Shown here: positions 1 through 8,311 of the stretch, in pieces
How the letters are laid out: the number at the start of each line of letters is the position of its first letter
How positions within the stretch are numbered: position 1 is the stretch's first letter
Assembly (NCBI GenBank): GCA_048213135.1
Contig: PS015022.1
Span: 1 to 64,000 of the forward strand
Direction: 5' to 3'
DNA: 64,000 nt
DNA from: Reclinomonas americana ATCC 50394
Lineage: Eukaryota > Jakobida > Jakobea > Jakobida
Notes under the pieces: generated by a model
What the model was told of the DNA's origin: nothing
Seen by the model: the letters and a program-made list of their open reading frames with translations, nothing else
The model's database searches: none
Made by a program: the position numbers and the translations under genes

Positions 1-121
1 GGTCCAGGCCTCGGGGCAGACGGACCACCGTCACGCCGGTGCGGACGGCCTCGTCCTCGACGCAGCCTACCTTCAGGCCGGGCACGTCGGTGATCAGGTT
101 GCGGGGGCCGGGCTTGGGCAT
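1..121 (-). CDS. DmpA/S58-family peptidase, N-terminal part only
   Basis: The reverse strand reads from an ATG at 121 off the left edge, giving about 40 residues. The segment NLITDVPGLKVG followed by TGVTVV is the characteristic N-terminus of P1/S58 peptidases (DmpA, BapA: N-terminal-nucleophile beta-aminopeptidases that self-cleave). The catalytic Ser and the self-cleavage site lie outside the window, so activity cannot be judged. The gene faces away from the tRNA-Leu at 223. Confidence 0.7.
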   Translation of the reverse strand, partial: MPKPGPRNLITDVPGLKVGCVEDEAVRTGVTVVRLPRGLD

Positions 122-188
122 CGGGAATCTCCGTGTGGCGCGATGCTAAACCGTCCATCGCGCCACTGGAATTCGCCGCGAACGCCTG

Positions 189-896
189 CTAGGAAGACCA
201 CCCTTCGCGCAGGCGAAGATGTGCGGGCGTGGTGAAACTGGTAGACGCGCCGGACTCAAAATCCGGTTCCGAAAGGAGTGTCGGTTCGACCCCGACCGCC
301 CGCACCAACTTCCTTTCCTTCTGTCGAGCGTCTTCCGTGACGCGCCGGATCAGGCGGTTCAGCAGGGCTCGCCCCTTTGGCCATGCGCCGTGACCGGAGG
401 CCACATTGATGTGGCCCGCTCGCCCCAGGTCGACGAACTCGGACCCCCAGCCGCGCGCGAAGGCTTCGGCGCGCTCGATCTCGACATAGGGATCGTTGCG
501 GCTGGCCACGACCAGGCTCGGAAACGGCAGGCGCTGGCGGGGAATGGGCGAGAAGCCGACCAGCAGGCGGCCCGCCGGTCCCTCGCGATTGACGTCGGCC
601 GGCGCCACCAGCATGGCCCCGCCCACGCCGCGCCCGCCCGTCACCTGGGCGAAGTGGGCGACCAAGGCGCAGCCCAGGCTATGAGCCACCAGGATCGCGC
701 CGGGCCTCTGGCGCACGGCCTCGGCCAGGCTGATCGTCCAGTCGCCCAGCAGGGGGCGCTCCCAGTCCTGCTGCTCGACGCGCACCGCGCCCGGCAGCGC
801 GCGTTCCCAATGGGTTTGCCAGTGATCGGGCCCGGAGTTGTAGAGGCCCGGCACGATCAGGATCGGCGGCGTGGCGTCACGGGCTTGCAAGGTCAT
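189..896 (-). CDS. RBBP9/YdeN-type alpha/beta serine hydrolase
   Basis: 235 codons. The frame opens with PPILIVPGLYNSGPDHWQ, has the nucleophile elbow VAHSLGC near residue 72, then an acid segment ASRNDPY and a late histidine in GHINVASGHG. This is the RBBP9/YdeN fold (small serine hydrolases of unknown substrate, cytosolic). The hydrolase domain is complete by about residue 185. The last 45 or so codons read through the complementary strand of tRNA-Leu(CAA), giving the well-known false tail containing VGVEPTLL. No stop precedes the tRNA on this strand, so either the real protein carries this tail or there is a base error upstream of it. The start ATG at 896 follows a short divergent spacer. 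Confidence 0.8.
   Translation of the reverse strand: MTLQARDATPPILIVPGLYNSGPDHWQTHWERALPGAVRVEQQDWERPLLGDWTISLAEAVRQRPGAILVAHSLGCALVAHFAQVTGGRGVGGAMLVAPADVNREGPAGRLLVGFSPIPRQRLPFPSLVVASRNDPYVEIERAEAFARGWGSEFVDLGRAGHINVASGHGAWPKGRALLNRLIRRVTEDARQKERKLVRAVGVEPTLLSEPDFESGASTSFTTPAHLRLREGWSS
223..307 (+). tRNA. tRNA-Leu (CAA)
   Basis: The acceptor arm GCGGGCG pairs with CGCCCGC, followed by discriminator A and an encoded CCA. The anticodon stem CCGGA/TCCGG encloses the loop CTCAAAA, so the anticodon is CAA. The long variable arm and the GGTTCGACCCC T arm fit a class II leucine tRNA. The whole gene lies antisense to the 3' end of the hydrolase reading frame at 189-896. Confidence 0.95.
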
Positions 897-1004
897 GGTG
901 GTCCGCCGGGATTGAGCGCTGATAAGCGATCTCTAGGGCGCGGCGGGGTTGCAGCTCAATTCATATCAATTGAGTAGGATTTAAGGAAAGCTGATGGGCT
1001 TTCC

Positions 1005-2045
1005 TCACATCCCCCCAAACAGCGCCTCACACCCCGTCCCCGCCAGCAGGGCGTCAGCCGCCGCGCGATCGGCTGCAGACAGCGCGGCATGAGCCTGCCG
1101 CAGCGCCATCAGGCACTTGGCCTGGTAGGGGAAGGTCGGCTGGGTCCAGGGGCGTCCGTCGATCACCGTCTCGACGGTTTCGACGCCGCTCATCGCCGCC
1201 TTGGCGTTGGCCAGCAAGAACGGCGCATAGACCCGGCCGATCTCGCTCAGCAGCGGCCGCAGTGCGTCGGCAAGGTCGGCGCGCGAGGCCCAGTGGGCGG
1301 CGTCGGGCTCCAGGCCTGACAGGTCCTCCACCCGATCGAGCCAGGCCCGAACCCGGCGCGAGCGCTGGACGGTGATCGCCGCCGAGGTCGGTTCGATGAT
1401 CGCCAACTGCGACAGCTGTCCCTGGATCGCGAAGTCCGCCGCCGAGGGGCGCGCGCCCAGCACATAGCCTTGCCGCTCGATCAGGCCGTCCAGCACATCG
1501 ACGAAACGGGCGTAGCTGGCTTCGATGGTGGCGGCGGTGGTCGGGTTGGAGCCCACCACATAGAGGCGGTCGATCTGGCGCTTGGAGATCTCGCGCGCGG
1601 CCGCCTCGGCGACCTGACCGGGCAGTGTGGGGTCGTGCCAGAAGATCAGCATAGGCCCGGCGTTCTCGATGTCCGCCGCATGGGCCCAGCGGAAATGGAA
1701 CATCGCCTTGGTCAGCCACTCGTCGGCGTAGTCTTCGATCAGGTCATTGAGGAAGGCGACGACCGGATCGTCCGGGATCACCGAGCGGCCGGCTTGCTCG
1801 CGCTCAAGTCGGCGAATGATCGGGGTGGAGTCGGTCACCGCCTCGAAGCCGTCGGCGGCGGGGAAATAGAAGGTCGGGAGGAGCTTCACCTTCGGCTCGG
1901 GCAGGCCCGGCGGCGGGTTGCGGTGACTGCCCCAGTGGATCGCGTGCGGGATGCGCCGAAAGCGCAGCAGCGCCAGCATCTTGCGGGTGTAGGGCGATCC
2001 CGCCGCGCCGAGCAGCGCCAGGGGCACCGAAGCCTCTTTGGACAT
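1005..2045 (-). CDS. glutathione S-transferase-like protein
   Basis: 346 residues. The N-terminus has a thioredoxin-like GST fold with AAGSPYTRKMLALL, where the SPYTRK Ser/Tyr region is the usual glutathione-contacting turn. A conserved PTFYFP and D-S-T-P-I-I-R-R-L segment follows, equivalent to the cis-Pro and the ES/DS glutathione-binding motif. The C-terminal half is helical and longer than in a standard GST of about 210 residues, so this is an extended GST-family member of unknown substrate. The start is supported by GGAGGGA directly upstream of the ATG. It is followed at 77 bases by msrB on the same strand, so the two may be transcribed in tandem in the order msrB, GST. Confidence 0.75.
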   Translation of the reverse strand: MSKEASVPLALLGAAGSPYTRKMLALLRFRRIPHAIHWGSHRNPPPGLPEPKVKLLPTFYFPAADGFEAVTDSTPIIRRLEREQAGRSVIPDDPVVAFLNDLIEDYADEWLTKAMFHFRWAHAADIENAGPMLIFWHDPTLPGQVAEAAAREISKRQIDRLYVVGSNPTTAATIEASYARFVDVLDGLIERQGYVLGARPSAADFAIQGQLSQLAIIEPTSAAITVQRSRRVRAWLDRVEDLSGLEPDAAHWASRADLADALRPLLSEIGRVYAPFLLANAKAAMSGVETVETVIDGRPWTQPTFPYQAKCLMALRQAHAALSAADRAAADALLAGTGCEALFGGM

Positions 2046-2122
2046 ATTCCCTCCGCCGTCGCTTCTTGAGCTTTTGGCAGAGGGAATGCCGAAAGAGGCG
2101 CGCCGTCAAACTTCCCCTTGGG

Positions 2123-2602
2123 TCAGGCGATGCGGTCGCCCCGGTGCAGCGGGTCGGGCAGGGGATCGCCCGCCTTCACGAACTGCAGCGACACCGAGTT
2201 GATGCAGTAGCGCAGCCGCGTCGGCGCTGGGCCGTCCGGGAAGACGTGGCCCTGGTGGCTGTCGCAGCGGGCGCAGCGGGTCTCGATGCGGACCATGCCG
2301 TAGGAGGTGTCGCGCACGCCGATGACGTGATCCTCGGCGAACGGGGCGTAGAAGCTGGGCCAGCCGGTGCCGCTTTCGAACTTGGTCTCGTGCTTGAACA
2401 GCGGCAGGCCGCAGAGGCGGCAGCAATAGACGCCGGGGTTCTTCTCGCCCAGCAGGCCGCCGCAGAACGGGGCTTCGGTGCCGTGATGCAGGAGAACGCG
2501 GGCTTCCTCGGCCGTCAGGTCGGCCTCCAGGCGTTCGCGTTCGGGCTCGGTCGGCGGCGTCAGGTCAAAGCCGGCGGTTGAAAGGGTGGCTGCGTCTGTC
2601 AT
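2123..2602 (-). CDS. msrB: peptide-methionine (R)-S-oxide reductase MsrB
   Basis: 159 residues from the ATG at 2602; an in-frame ATG at 2611 would add three. The enzyme reduces methionine-R-sulfoxide in proteins in the cytosol. Seen: two CxxC zinc pairs (CRLCG and CARCD), the substrate motif GTGWPSF, the HQGHVFPDG segment, and the C-terminal catalytic RYCINS. The sequence also has the usual leading segment in which HHGTEAPFCGG precedes the fold. The frame is open upstream to 2761, but that would overlap the divergent DJ-1 gene at 2655, so the shorter start is chosen. Confidence 0.93.
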   Translation of the reverse strand: MTDAATLSTAGFDLTPPTEPERERLEADLTAEEARVLLHHGTEAPFCGGLLGEKNPGVYCCRLCGLPLFKHETKFESGTGWPSFYAPFAEDHVIGVRDTSYGMVRIETRCARCDSHQGHVFPDGPAPTRLRYCINSVSLQFVKAGDPLPDPLHRGDRIA

Positions 2603-2654
2603 GAAGGCCATTGTAAGCGTTTCGGCGCTGTTTCGGTAGCACCAGGAGCCCCAC

Positions 2655-3230
2655 ATGACCGTCGCCGTCGCCTTTATGCAGCCGGGCTGGGCCGATTGGG
2701 AGGCTGGCGGCGTGCTGGCTCTGCTGCGCGAGCACCTGAAGGTGCAGATCGAGATCGCCACTCCGACTGGCGATCCCGAGACCTCGATCGGCGGCGTGCT
2801 GGCGGCGTCGGACTATCGCTTTGACGACCCGGTGCTCAGTGACGCCGACGTCTTCCTGCTGATCGGCAGCGACGCCTGGAGCGAGGCGGAGAACCCGGCG
2901 ATCTCGGCGCTTATCCGGCAGGCGCTGGCCGACGGCAAGATCGTGGGCGGGATCTGCGCCGGCACAACGGCCCTGGCGCGGGCCGGTCTGTTCGCGGGCC
3001 GCCAGCACACCTCGAACGGCAAGGACTGGCTGGACGGCGTTGTCCCGGGCTATGCGGGCGGCGAGCACTATGTCGACACGCCCAAGGCGGTGACCGACGG
3101 CAAGCTGGTCAGCGCTTCGGGACTGGCGCCGGTGACCTTCGCAGCCGCGGTCGCGCGCCTGATCGCGCCGGAGCAGGAGGCGCTGATCGCGGGCTATGAA
3201 GCGATGTTCGCGCGGGAGTTTGGGGCTTAG
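2655..3230 (+). CDS. DJ-1/PfpI (class I glutamine amidotransferase-like) protein
   Basis: 191 residues, of normal length for the family. The nucleophile elbow GGICAGTTALA near residue 98 carries the reactive cysteine; the fold-defining FLLIGSDAW strand precedes it. The protein is cytosolic with no signal sequence. Family members include deglycases, chaperones and transcription co-factors, so the exact role is open. AGGAG lies 5 bases before the ATG. It is divergent from msrB (52-base gap), which is compatible with a shared stress response, but nothing in the sequence proves co-regulation. Confidence 0.8.
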   Translation: MTVAVAFMQPGWADWEAGGVLALLREHLKVQIEIATPTGDPETSIGGVLAASDYRFDDPVLSDADVFLLIGSDAWSEAENPAISALIRQALADGKIVGGICAGTTALARAGLFAGRQHTSNGKDWLDGVVPGYAGGEHYVDTPKAVTDGKLVSASGLAPVTFAAAVARLIAPEQEALIAGYEAMFAREFGA

Positions 3231-3251
3231 GGGCGTTCCCAGAAAACCGAC

Positions 3252-3366
3252 CTTCCCGGCGAATGCCGGGACCCAGATCATAAGGCTCTGAGACGAACGC
3301 AACGCCCCCGAGTTTCCGTCGGAACCCTGGGCGTTCTTGCATCTGGGCCCCGGCATTCGCCGGGGA
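3252..3366. repeat. Intergenic inverted repeat (alphaproteobacterial palindrome)
   Basis: Two arms, 3252-3278 (cccggcgaatgccgggaccc core) and 3341-3366 (ggccccggcattcgccgggg core), are inverted relative to each other, and each arm is itself palindromic around aatgccgg / cggcatt. The element sits exactly between two convergent genes, where it can act as a bidirectional terminator. The core matches a very common intergenic repeat of Caulobacter-like genomes. Confidence 0.7.
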
Positions 3367-3379
3367 TGTCGGCGTAGGG

Positions 3380-3877
3380 CTATTTGAGCGCCGTCTGACC
3401 CGCGCGCGCCACCACGCCGTCCTGGGCCGCCGTGCCGCCCGAGACGCCGATGGCACCGACGATCTTGCCGTCGACCAGCAGCAGCTCGCCGCCTTCCACC
3501 GCCGTGGCGCCGGTGAAGATCGCGTTCAAGGTTCCGCTCTTCACCGCGTCCTGAAACACCGAGGTCGGACGGCGGAAGTTGGCGGCGGTCTGGGCCTTCT
3601 TCACCGCGACCTCATTCGAGCCGTACTGCGTTCCGTCCATCTTCTGGGCCAGCACCTGGGCGCCGTTCGACTCGACGACCACGATGACCATGGTCCAGCC
3701 GTTCTTGCGGGCCTCGGCCTCGGCGGCGGCCGCGACGGTCTTGGCCTCAGCCAGGGTGATGACGCGGCTGGAATAGGCGGGCGCTGGGGCCGCCGGCGCT
3801 GCGGGCGCGGTCTGGGCCGAAGCGTAGCCGCCTGAGAGAGCCAGGCCGGCGGCGATCAGGGCAAGCGTCTTGTTCAT
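3380..3877 (-). CDS. secreted HbpS/GlcG-family (DUF336) protein
   Basis: 165 residues. A signal peptide is visible (MNKTLALIAAGLALSGGYASA), then an Ala/Pro linker, then the GlcG/HbpS domain: SRVITLAEAKTVAAAAEAEA, VVVESNGAQVLAQKMDG, and the GAIGVSGGTAAQDG C-terminal loop. Family members bind haem or small ligands outside the cytoplasm. The start codon overlaps the stop of the LamG gene by four bases (ATGA), so the two are translationally coupled and probably function in the same periplasmic process. Confidence 0.8.
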   Translation of the reverse strand: MNKTLALIAAGLALSGGYASAQTAPAAPAAPAPAYSSRVITLAEAKTVAAAAEAEARKNGWTMVIVVVESNGAQVLAQKMDGTQYGSNEVAVKKAQTAANFRRPTSVFQDAVKSGTLNAIFTGATAVEGGELLLVDGKIVGAIGVSGGTAAQDGVVARAGQTALK

Positions 3878-6800
3878 GGCAGCACGACCTCGTCGTTCAG
3901 GGCGGTGTTCTGGGGTTGATCCGAGACGATGCGGACCCGCAGGCCCGAGGGCTTGGCGCCCGCCGGGATCTTCAGCTTCACCGAAGCGGTCTTGGGCAGC
4001 AAGTCGCGGGGCGCCTTCAGCGGCGGGATCGCGGCGGTGGCCAGCACCTGGCCCGAGGCGCCGACCAGCTCCAGCTTGGCGGCGGACGTGTCCTGGGCGC
4101 CCAGGCTGTGAACCTTGGCGGTGACGACCGAGCCCTTCAAGGTGACGTCACCGCGCCCCACGCCCAGATCGGCGCGCCGGGCGGGATCGTCGCCGGCCTT
4201 GGTCAGGCTCATGTCGATGATCGTCGTCTGACGCGGGGGCAGGACGACCTTGGTCCCCAGGCTGCGCTCGAAGGCGAGGGTGCGGGTCTGGCTTGTCCCG
4301 TCGATCGCGTCGTCGCCATCGGAGTCGAGGCCTTGGGTCAAGCTCCACTGGCCGGGCGTGACGGTCCAGCCGGTCATGGTCGCCGTCACCGGCTTGTCGG
4401 TGGTGTTGTAGGCGATGACCTTGAAGCCGGTCTTGGTGGCGTTCTTGACCAGCAGGGCGACCGCCGTGCCGTCGGTGCCGTCGAAGCGCCAGGAGACGGT
4501 GTGGCCCGGGTTCATCTGGCCGCGCTTGTTGGCGATGCCGCCCAGCCGGGTGCGCTGCAGATAGTCGGATGGAAGCTCCACCCGGTCGGACCACCAGTGG
4601 CCCTCGGTGTGCATGTACATGTGCTGGGCGTTCCACTGGATCTCGTCGGCGTAGAGGTCCTCAAGGTGGGTCTTGTCGCCGGTGAGGGTCCAGGCCGCAT
4701 AGCGCTCGAACGCCCCGCCCTTCGCTGCGGCTTTCAGGAGCGCGTCCTTGTTGGCCTCGCCCAGGTTCAGCGCAGTGAGGGCGTTTTCGTTGACCGCCGC
4801 CAGAGACTTCAGGCCGTTCTTGCCGATCCGCCAGGTGATCGGGGCCAGATACTTCGCGTCGCCGGTGATGCGCCAGGCCGACCAGAACACCTGGAAAGGA
4901 CCGTCCGCGCCCGAGCCTTGCAGCACCGTGCCGCCGCGTTCGGCGTCGCTGCGCCAGTTGATTTCGTTGGGCAGGGAGCCGTCCGGCTTGGCGTGGGCCA
5001 GATAGCCATCGGCGAGCCCCACCACCGTAGCCTTGGCGGTGGCGTCGCCATTGTAGTCGGCGATCAGGATCGAGGGGTGGGTGACGCCGAACGAATACGG
5101 CTTCTGCCACTCCCACGGGCCTTCGCGGTACGCGATCTTGCCGCTGTACCAGTTGGTATTGAAGTGGACGTGGCCGGCCGGGTTCTGGTCGATGACGCGC
5201 GGCAGGGCCTTCACGGTCGTGAACAGGCGCTCGACCGCCAGCGGATCGCCGTAGTTGACGTACATCGCCTCCGAATTGGAGTTGATGCCTTCCTCGTAGG
5301 CGTGCAGCTCGTCGGTCGCGATGGTCGACAGGCCGTCGGTGAACATGCCGTTCCTGTAGACGGCGTCGGTCAGGCGGTTCAGCGAGTGGGTGATCTTGTC
5401 GGGCTGCACGCCCATCAGCGCCACGCCCGGCCATTGCTGCAAGAGGTCGCTGTCATCCGACAAGCCGCCGCCGAAGTCGCCGAAGTCGGCCTGGCGCTCG
5501 TCGATCCACCAGTTGACGAACCTAGAGACCAGCTTCAGGTCCTCCAGTTGGCGGAAGGCCCACAGCGGTGTGTCGTCCTTGGGCTTGGGCTGCTCGAACG
5601 CCGGCCAGCCTTGGCTGCCATAGGTGATGTCGCCCCAGTATTCGCGGCCAACCGGGTTGTCGGGATCAACGCGCAGCAGATCGGTGATGTCGGCGTAGAG
5701 GCGACGATAAAGGCCTTGGCGTTTGGAGGTGGTGTGCTCCTCAACGAGGAACGCCCAGTTGTCCTTCACCTGGTTCAGACGATCCTGGATGTGCTCGACC
5801 TTGGCCTTGTCGCGGTCCTTGAGCACTAGGCGGATCTTAGTCCCGTCCATAGCCTTGGGGCTGAAGGCGGCGCTGTCGGCGGCCAGGGTCAGATACAGGC
5901 TGTCGGCGGTCAGGATGCGGTCGCGCAGGTCGAGCCACACTGTGCGGGCCTCGTCGGCCTTCACCGAGACGCTGACGTCGATCATGTTCCGGCCCGGCCA
6001 GATCGGGTCCTTCACCTGGATGTTCAGCGGGATGACCGTGCCCGCCGCGCCGGGCAGCGCGGGGATGTCGATGGCGATCCCGTCCAGGCCGTCGCGAGCG
6101 TTTTCCCAGCCATAGGCCCAGTTGCGGGCCAGGGGCTTGGCGGCCGGTGCGTCGCCGAAGCCGGACGGGATCAGCACGTGGACGATCGGCAGGCCCTTCG
6201 CGGCGAGATCGCCAGCGGGGCGCGGACGGCTGGGCGCGCCCTCGGGAATGGCGATGACGGTGGCGCGCTCGCCCGCTGGATGGCGACCGGCGATATAGGC
6301 GTTGAGATCGGCGAGGTTCAGATAGTCCGGCGCGACGTCGGCGCGGACCGTGTAGCTCATCTTGAAGGCGTCCCTCGGCTCGCCTCCGGCCGAGACGTTG
6401 TAGGCCCAGAGCTCCTGGATCGGAGTTTCCTGCGCCACGTTGGTAAAGGTCAGAACGCCGCCCGTCAGCGGCTGGGCCAGTGGGGTGACCGTGCGCTGCT
6501 GGTCCTTGGCGCGTGTTCCGACGCTGGCTTGCTTGTCGCCGGCCTTGGCCGACCAGGAGAGCGCGCCGTAGGCCGGCCCCTGGATCTCGATCCGGTTGAT
6601 CGGCTCGTCGGGCAGAGCCACAGTCAGCGCCTTGCCGCCGTCGACATAGACGTTCCAGTCGGGCAACGGGAAATAGTCGTCGCGGCCGGGCAGGCGCGAG
6701 CGGTTGTAGACGCCAGGCCAGGTGGTTTCCGGGATGCCGTCATTGGCCCGCCACATCCACTGTTTGATGTCCTTGGCGTCCGTGATCTCGACCTTGCGGA

Positions 6801-7647
6801 TCGTGGTCTTCTCGTCGGCGAGGAGCGGCGGGACCTCCTTGGTCCAGCCGTAGCGCTGCTTCCAGGCGGCGCGGACGGCCGGGTCCTCAAGCGTGGCGAC
6901 GGGTGCAGCGATGGCGGGCGCCTGGTTGCGGGCGAGGGCGGTGATGGCGTCGGCGGCCAGCGCGCGGTCATAGATCCGCAGCTCGTCCAGATCGCCGCCG
7001 CGCGTGAAGTTGTAGCGGCTCTGCACCTGATGGGGCGCGATAACCCGACCGGCGACGCCGAACTGGTCCAGGCCCGCGTCATAGACCGCCTTGGTCTCCT
7101 TCTTGGCCGCCAGCTTGCCGTCGACATAGAGCTGCACGCCGGTGGTCTCGTCCCAGGTGAAGGCCAGATGCGTCCAGGCGTCCGGGGCGGGATTCTTGTC
7201 GACCTTGAACGAGACACGGGTGCGCGCCAGGCCATTGTCGGTGACAAAGGCGTCGAAGCCCTGGCCGTTCCAGTCGATGCGCAGGAACGCCATGTCCCAG
7301 CTGGAATGATCGGCATAGCCGACGCGGAAGATCACGAACGGCGCGACGCCGACCGGGTAGCCGGACTTCCAGAAGAAGGCGAGGGTTCCGCGCTGGGCCT
7401 GGATATTGCCGGGCGCGTTCCAAGAGACGATTCCATCGTCGGCGGCGCGGAAGCCCTTGCCGGCCTTGCCTTCGATTGATGTTACCTTGTCGGCGAAGTT
7501 GGGGACAGGATCGCCGGCCGCGATGTCGGCGACCAGCCCTTTGTCGCCCGACAGACGAAACAGCAGCCCCGGCTCGTCCGTCGGCGCCGCGCTCGTGGCG
7601 CTGGCCAGGATCAAGGCGCAAGCCGAGCCCAGGAACATCGACTTCAT
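3874..7647 (-). CDS. large secreted LamG-domain protein
   Basis: 1,257 residues from the ATG at 7647, which has GGGAGGAG eight bases upstream; the frame extends upstream to 7785 without a ribosome site. A signal peptide (about 20 residues, ending SATSAA) is followed by a LamG/concanavalin-like domain at roughly residues 40-260, ending in the diagnostic DELRIYDRAL. The next 600 or so residues mix beta-rich segments. Residues around 680-1010 have helical, Trp-rich repeats with WPGVALMG, HFNTNWYSGK and EWQKPYSFG, reminiscent of (alpha/alpha) six-barrel sugar enzymes, but I cannot assign a glycoside hydrolase family. The C-terminus is beta-rich. Best guess: a periplasmic or exported polysaccharide-acting protein. 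It is coupled to the HbpS-like gene and divergent from pccA. Confidence 0.7.
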   Translation of the reverse strand: MKSMFLGSACALILASATSAAPTDEPGLLFRLSGDKGLVADIAAGDPVPNFADKVTSIEGKAGKGFRAADDGIVSWNAPGNIQAQRGTLAFFWKSGYPVGVAPFVIFRVGYADHSSWDMAFLRIDWNGQGFDAFVTDNGLARTRVSFKVDKNPAPDAWTHLAFTWDETTGVQLYVDGKLAAKKETKAVYDAGLDQFGVAGRVIAPHQVQSRYNFTRGGDLDELRIYDRALAADAITALARNQAPAIAAPVATLEDPAVRAAWKQRYGWTKEVPPLLADEKTTIRKVEITDAKDIKQWMWRANDGIPETTWPGVYNRSRLPGRDDYFPLPDWNVYVDGGKALTVALPDEPINRIEIQGPAYGALSWSAKAGDKQASVGTRAKDQQRTVTPLAQPLTGGVLTFTNVAQETPIQELWAYNVSAGGEPRDAFKMSYTVRADVAPDYLNLADLNAYIAGRHPAGERATVIAIPEGAPSRPRPAGDLAAKGLPIVHVLIPSGFGDAPAAKPLARNWAYGWENARDGLDGIAIDIPALPGAAGTVIPLNIQVKDPIWPGRNMIDVSVSVKADEARTVWLDLRDRILTADSLYLTLAADSAAFSPKAMDGTKIRLVLKDRDKAKVEHIQDRLNQVKDNWAFLVEEHTTSKRQGLYRRLYADITDLLRVDPDNPVGREYWGDITYGSQGWPAFEQPKPKDDTPLWAFRQLEDLKLVSRFVNWWIDERQADFGDFGGGLSDDSDLLQQWPGVALMGVQPDKITHSLNRLTDAVYRNGMFTDGLSTIATDELHAYEEGINSNSEAMYVNYGDPLAVERLFTTVKALPRVIDQNPAGHVHFNTNWYSGKIAYREGPWEWQKPYSFGVTHPSILIADYNGDATAKATVVGLADGYLAHAKPDGSLPNEINWRSDAERGGTVLQGSGADGPFQVFWSAWRITGDAKYLAPITWRIGKNGLKSLAAVNENALTALNLGEANKDALLKAAAKGGAFERYAAWTLTGDKTHLEDLYADEIQWNAQHMYMHTEGHWWSDRVELPSDYLQRTRLGGIANKRGQMNPGHTVSWRFDGTDGTAVALLVKNATKTGFKVIAYNTTDKPVTATMTGWTVTPGQWSLTQGLDSDGDDAIDGTSQTRTLAFERSLGTKVVLPPRQTTIIDMSLTKAGDDPARRADLGVGRGDVTLKGSVVTAKVHSLGAQDTSAAKLELVGASGQVLATAAIPPLKAPRDLLPKTASVKLKIPAGAKPSGLRVRIVSDQPQNTALNDEVVLP

Positions 7648-7808
7648 GACGACCGTCTCCTCCCGATGGCGAACATCTCGGACCCTACTTTTGGTAACCG
7701 GTGTCATGCCTGGGGCCCGGTGTAGCGCCGTAAGGGCAAGCTTGCAAACCCGGCGGGGCCTGATAGGCCATGCTGCAAAGCACAAAAATCTGCGGGCGGA
7801 AGTTGCCG

Positions 7809-8274
7809 ATGTTCACGAAGATCCTGATCGCCAACCGTGGTGAGATCGCCGTCCGGGTGATCAAGACGTGCCGCCGCCTCGGCATCAAGACGGTGGTCGT
7901 CTACTCGGACGCCGACGCTGGTTCGCTGGCCGTGGAGATGGCCGACGAGACGGTGCATATCGGCGCCTCGCCGGCCAACCAGAGCTATCTGGTCGCCGAC
8001 AAGATCATCGCCGCCTGCAAGCAGACGGGCGCGCAAGCGGTGCACCCGGGCTTTGGCTTCCTGTCCGAGAACGCCGGCTTCGCCCAGCGCTGCGCCGACG
8101 AGGGGATCGTCTTCATCGGCCCCAACCCCGGCGCCATCAGCGCCATGGGCGACAAGATCGAGAGCAAGAAGTTCGCCCAGGCCGCGGGCGTGTCCTGCGT
8201 GCCCGGCCACATCGGCGAGATCGCCGACACCGCAGAAGCCGTGAAGATCTCCGAGGAGATCGGCTATCCGGTGA

Positions 8275-8311
<37 letters not shown>

